A program made the position numbers and the translations under genes. 64,000 nt of DNA from Superficieibacter sp. 1612_C1 (GTDB lineage Bacteria > Pseudomonadota > Gammaproteobacteria > Enterobacterales > Enterobacteriaceae): contig NZ_JADGMI010000001.1 of NCBI RefSeq assembly GCF_015234305.1, positions 186,001 through 250,000 of the forward strand, given 5' to 3'. Position 1 is the first letter of the stretch. The number at the start of each line of letters is the position of its first letter. Positions 61,233 through 64,000 of the stretch are shown piece after piece. The notes beneath the pieces were generated by a model. It made no database searches. It was given only the letters and a program-made list of their open reading frames with translations, and was not told the DNA's origin.

Positions 61233-61670
61233 TCAGTAAGGGCGACTTTCGCGCTTCCAGTGCCAGCAAGTATTTCGCTTCGTCGTATCGGGTTCAATGG
61301 CTTTTATCTTGTTGGGATAACGTAGCATCAGGTCTAATGCCAGCTCAGCATCCTGCGGATCATCCTTCGCACCGCTGGGCCAGAAAGCCTGTCGGTAGCG
61401 GGCCAGTGACAACGCGTGTACTGGAAAAACAGTGACAAATGGGTACTTCTGGAGTGCATACACCACCGGGCCTTTCTTCAGCTCAACGGCAATAGCAATC
61501 CTGCCTTTCACCCTCTGGTGTAACTCATTGAGCCAGATATCAAGTGCCTCAGGCGTATGTTCAATCACATGAAATATGCGATCACCGTTTTTAAACTGAA
61601 CGCAGACATCGTGTTTTTTATCCGCCCAGTCCAGACCAACATGAGCAGCAAACTGATCTTTCGCAGTCAT
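61233..61670 (-). pseudogene. IS110-family transposase, truncated
   Basis: Only the first 145 codons of a roughly 350-400 aa DEDD transposase remain. The N-terminal catalytic domain is visible: GLDWADKKHDVCV, then AVELKKGPVVYAL, then GAKDDPQDAELALDLM. After about residue 128 the likeness ends and the frame closes in TCWHWKRESRPY, so the Transposase_20 part is lost. AAGGAG lies before ATG 61670. No intact partner or clear IS end is visible. It marks an old insertion point in the accessory region. Confidence 0.85.
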
Positions 61671-62078
61671 CACCAACTCCTTTTTATCGGGGATTGGTAT
61701 GCATTCCACGCTCTTCGAAAGAAATATAGTCAGCAGTTTTTCTGCATGCCCTGAGTATTCGTTAGCGAACGTGGAGCACTTACTGGCTCGAAAGCAAAGC
61801 GGCAATCATCAAATCACATGATTCTGGCACAATATTCGTAACCAATAAGCGCATACCCTGAATCACTTAAAAGTGTAACTCTCAGGGTGTGAATGACTAT
61901 ATCTGGCACAGAGCAGACATGCGTACATTGCACGGTCCGCTTTGAACGAACAACGGACATATTGACTAAGTTGAAAAAAAACATTTTGAACGCTGTGTTT
62001 TTCAAAAGATGTCCGGCATTTAGTATCAATGCCGGATTGCCGATAACGCATTAAGGCACATTACTTGAAACGTTGTAG
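61671..62078. repeat. Gap with GTCCGC-N12-ACGGAC element (copy 3) and a hairpin
   Basis: GTCCGC (61935-61940), 12 bases, ACGGAC (61953-61958) repeats the form at 53182 and 59433. TCCGGCATT (62012-62020) pairs perfectly with AATGCCGGA (62028-62036) beyond the end of the next leftward gene and may end its transcript. No gene is seen. Confidence 0.45.
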
Positions 62079-63215
62079 TCAGACCAACAGTGCTTTTGTT
62101 GCTAATGGCTTATAAGCGGGAAAATCGGTGTAACCTCGTTCATCTCCGCCGAAGAAAGCGTCACGGTTGTACGCCGCAAGAGGAAATGCATTTCGAATAC
62201 GCTCCGGAAGGTCCGGGTTTGAGGTAAACAGACGACCAAAAGCAATCAGGTCGGCCTCATTTTTTTGCAACGTTTCTTCGGCATCTTCCGGATTAAAGCC
62301 GCCTGCTGCAATAATTTTCCCATGATAGAAAGCGCGTAAATCGCGGCTGGCGACCGGCTCCGCATACTGTCCCGCTTCCCTGTCGTCCGGTCCCACGATG
62401 CGGGGCTCTATGATATGCAAATAGGCCAGTTCTGAGCGATTCAGCTGTTCTGCAAGATAACGGAAGGTAGCTGATGGATCGCTGTCATGCATATCACCGT
62501 ATATACCGCTTGGAGAGATACGTACAGCAACACGTCCCGACCCCCAGACATCCTTCAGGACGTCAACGGACTCAAGCAGAAAGCGCGCCCTGTTTTCAAG
62601 TGAACCGCCATAGCGGTCGGTGCGTTGGTTACTACCATCCAGCAGAAACTGTTCGGGTAAATAGCCATTCGCTGCATGGAGCTCTACGCCATCAAATCCT
62701 GCGGCTTTGGCCCGAATGGCTGCCTGGCGTAATTCATCCATGAGCGCATGAATTTCATCCAGTTCAAGCGCTCGTGGGGCGGGAAAAAGCTTACCTTCAT
62801 AGGCTCCCTGCTTATTCTTGACCACACCATAGGTGTCTCTGGCGATGAGTGCGGATGGCGCTATGGGCTGGCGTCCTGATGACAGTTCAGGCAGAGACTG
62901 ACGGCCCGGGTGCCAGAGTTGTAGCACGATCTGACTGCCGCGGGCGTGTACAGCCTCCACCAGATGCTGCCATCCCGCCTGTTGCTCGTCAGTGAAGATA
63001 CCCGGCGCATCTTCATAAGCATTTGCAAAGGGTGAAACCGCCGTGGCCTCAGCGATAAGGAGCCCGCCGCGACTCGCGCGCTGGCGGTAATATTCAGTCA
63101 TCAGGGTGCCAGGGATGCCGCCATGCACGGTTCTCATGCGTGTGGTGGGTGCCATGACGACACGGTGATCCAGCTGCAGTTTTCCTGCTGTAACAGGCGA
63201 GAATAACGTTTTCAT
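62079..63215 (-). CDS. Old yellow enzyme family ene-reductase (second copy)
   Basis: A 378 aa FMN flavoprotein, NemA/OYE type. MAPTTRMR (T25), LQLWHPGR, the intact substrate pair H180-A-A-N183 in HAANGYLPEQF, Y202 in QRTDRYGG, and FGRLFTSNPDLPERI are all present. It should reduce activated alkenes, nitro compounds or quinones with NADPH. ATG 63215 has GGGGAA upstream. It follows the crotonase gene, starting 107 bases after its stop, so co-transcription is possible. It is clearly distinct in sequence from the OYE at 56627. Confidence 0.92.
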   Translation of the reverse strand: MKTLFSPVTAGKLQLDHRVVMAPTTRMRTVHGGIPGTLMTEYYRQRASRGGLLIAEATAVSPFANAYEDAPGIFTDEQQAGWQHLVEAVHARGSQIVLQLWHPGRQSLPELSSGRQPIAPSALIARDTYGVVKNKQGAYEGKLFPAPRALELDEIHALMDELRQAAIRAKAAGFDGVELHAANGYLPEQFLLDGSNQRTDRYGGSLENRARFLLESVDVLKDVWGSGRVAVRISPSGIYGDMHDSDPSATFRYLAEQLNRSELAYLHIIEPRIVGPDDREAGQYAEPVASRDLRAFYHGKIIAAGGFNPEDAEETLQKNEADLIAFGRLFTSNPDLPERIRNAFPLAAYNRDAFFGGDERGYTDFPAYKPLATKALLV

Positions 63216-63322
63216 AATAGGTTCCCCACGGTGAGCCAGAGCCCTCCCAAAAGGGCTTTGGCGCAATATCAAAATGAATTCAGCGATGCCGAAGATCCGA
63301 AATGTTTTTCCGGGACTTACAG

Positions 63323-64000
63323 TTAGGCCATAGTGTGCGCAACCTGAGCCGCGCTGATACCTTCCAGCGCCAGACCATAACCCAGACCTTCATCCACCAG
63401 ACGCTTAAGACGCTGAGTCAGTGCAATCCTGGTATAGCGCGAAGTCAGTGGGGGAAGGGCTGCAATCCCGTCGGCAATTTCATGGGCGCGGGTCAGAAGT
63501 TTATCAGCCGGCACAATTTCATTGACCACACCCCAGTCCTTCGCCGTTTCCGCATCCAGCACCTGACGGGTCAGCAGGAAGTGGCGGCCGCGAATTGAGC
63601 CAATGACTTCCGGCCACAGAATGTGAACGCCGTCACCGGGGACAATGCCAAATTCGAAATGCGGCTTGTCCTGGAAAACGGTCTGTGGGGTGGCCAGAAT
63701 GGTATCGGTCAGCAGGGCATACTCGCTGTGAAGCAAAACCGGGCCGTTGAGCGCGGTAATCATCGGAACTTCAATATCCAGAATGTTGCTCAGCACCTTT
63801 CTGCCTTCGCGCAGAATTTTGTCGAAACCTGTTGGGGAAAAGAAATCAAATCCTTCCGGGCTGATTGCATCCATGAAGGCATCACCTGAACCGGTAAGAA
63901 TAATCACGCGATTTTCACGATCTTCGCCGATGGCATGGAACAACTCAACGAACTGCTCATGGGTATAACCGTTAAAAACCAGTTTTTCACCGTCGGTGTG
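63323..64000 (-). CDS. Crotonase-family protein, 6-oxocamphor-hydrolase-like (5' end cut by window)
   Basis: The last 225 codons of an enoyl-CoA hydratase/isomerase-fold protein; the frame is open to the window edge. Motifs VIILTGSGDAFMDAISPEG and ALNGPVLLHSEYALLTDTIL give the oxyanion-hole parts. FGIVPGDGVHILWPEVIGSI and GRHFLLTRQVLDAETAKDWG resemble 6-oxocamphor hydrolase, a crotonase that cleaves cyclic beta-diketones without CoA, as I remember it. It is not the usual fatty-acid type with GG-rich ends. Substrate is inferred only. It is upstream of the second OYE gene. Confidence 0.78.
   Translation of the reverse strand, partial: HTDGEKLVFNGYTHEQFVELFHAIGEDRENRVIILTGSGDAFMDAISPEGFDFFSPTGFDKILREGRKVLSNILDIEVPMITALNGPVLLHSEYALLTDTILATPQTVFQDKPHFEFGIVPGDGVHILWPEVIGSIRGRHFLLTRQVLDAETAKDWGVVNEIVPADKLLTRAHEIADGIAALPPLTSRYTRIALTQRLKRLVDEGLGYGLALEGISAAQVAHTMA

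Overview
The window is enterobacterial chromosome, closest in gene order to Escherichia, Salmonella and Citrobacter. My best guess is Citrobacter or a near relative; this rests on gene order, REP elements and remembered protein similarity, not on a database search. From about 4.2 to 46.1 kb it follows the E. coli 10-11 minute region in order: ylaC, maa, hha-tomB, acrAB/acrR, mscK, ybaM-priC, ybaN, apt, dnaX-ybaB-recR, htpG, adk, hemH, gsk, ybaL, fsr, ushA, ybaK, ybaP, copA/cueR, ybbJ-qmcA, ybbN, ybbO-tesA, ybbA-ybbP. Compared with E. coli, several genes are missing at their usual sites (aes, ybaQ, ybaS-ybaT, fetA-fetB). Extra genes sit between ushA and ybaK (a ketopantoate-reductase-like gene, a cold-shock-domain gene, a DUF2058 gene and a pseudouridine synthase) and between ybaP and copA.

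Region by region: 0-4.2 kb has a PTS permease, the Zur-type rpmE2-rpmJ2 operon, a GNAT gene and a divergent MocR regulator. 4.2-46.1 kb is the conserved core. It contains control elements readable from sequence: the AcrR operator, the dnaX -1 frameshift, a sigma-32 promoter before htpG, the CueR promoter of copA, the copA(Z) frameshift and the small RNA ChiX between ybaK and ybaP. 46.1-48.9 kb holds a methionine-type ABC importer resembling Salmonella sfbABC, ending in a strong terminator. REP/BIME elements lie after mscK, htpG, gsk and sfbC.

49-64 kb is accessory. A low-G+C YeeN/YebC-family gene is followed by a DUF4126 membrane protein and a divergent HxlR/NmrA pair. Next come a LysR regulator with a quinone-oxidoreductase-like/MFS operon on one side and an old-yellow-enzyme/arginase-like operon plus a SnoaL-like gene on the other. 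Then follow a second LysR, a GNAT, a truncated IS110 transposase, a second old yellow enzyme and a crotonase resembling 6-oxocamphor hydrolase, cut by the window end.

The most interesting signal is in this accessory part. A dyad TGTYCAT-N4-ATGRAYA occurs three times, before the quinone-oxidoreductase operon (and the lysR start), before the old-yellow-enzyme operon and before the SnoaL-like gene. Each copy lies at the same distance from a candidate promoter, and two copies sit in 50-nt inverted promoter duplicates (40/50 identical) flanking lysR. I read this as a compact LysR regulon for handling an electrophilic or quinone-like compound; the inducer is unknown. The old yellow enzyme and the arginase-like protein in it both have changed active-site motifs.
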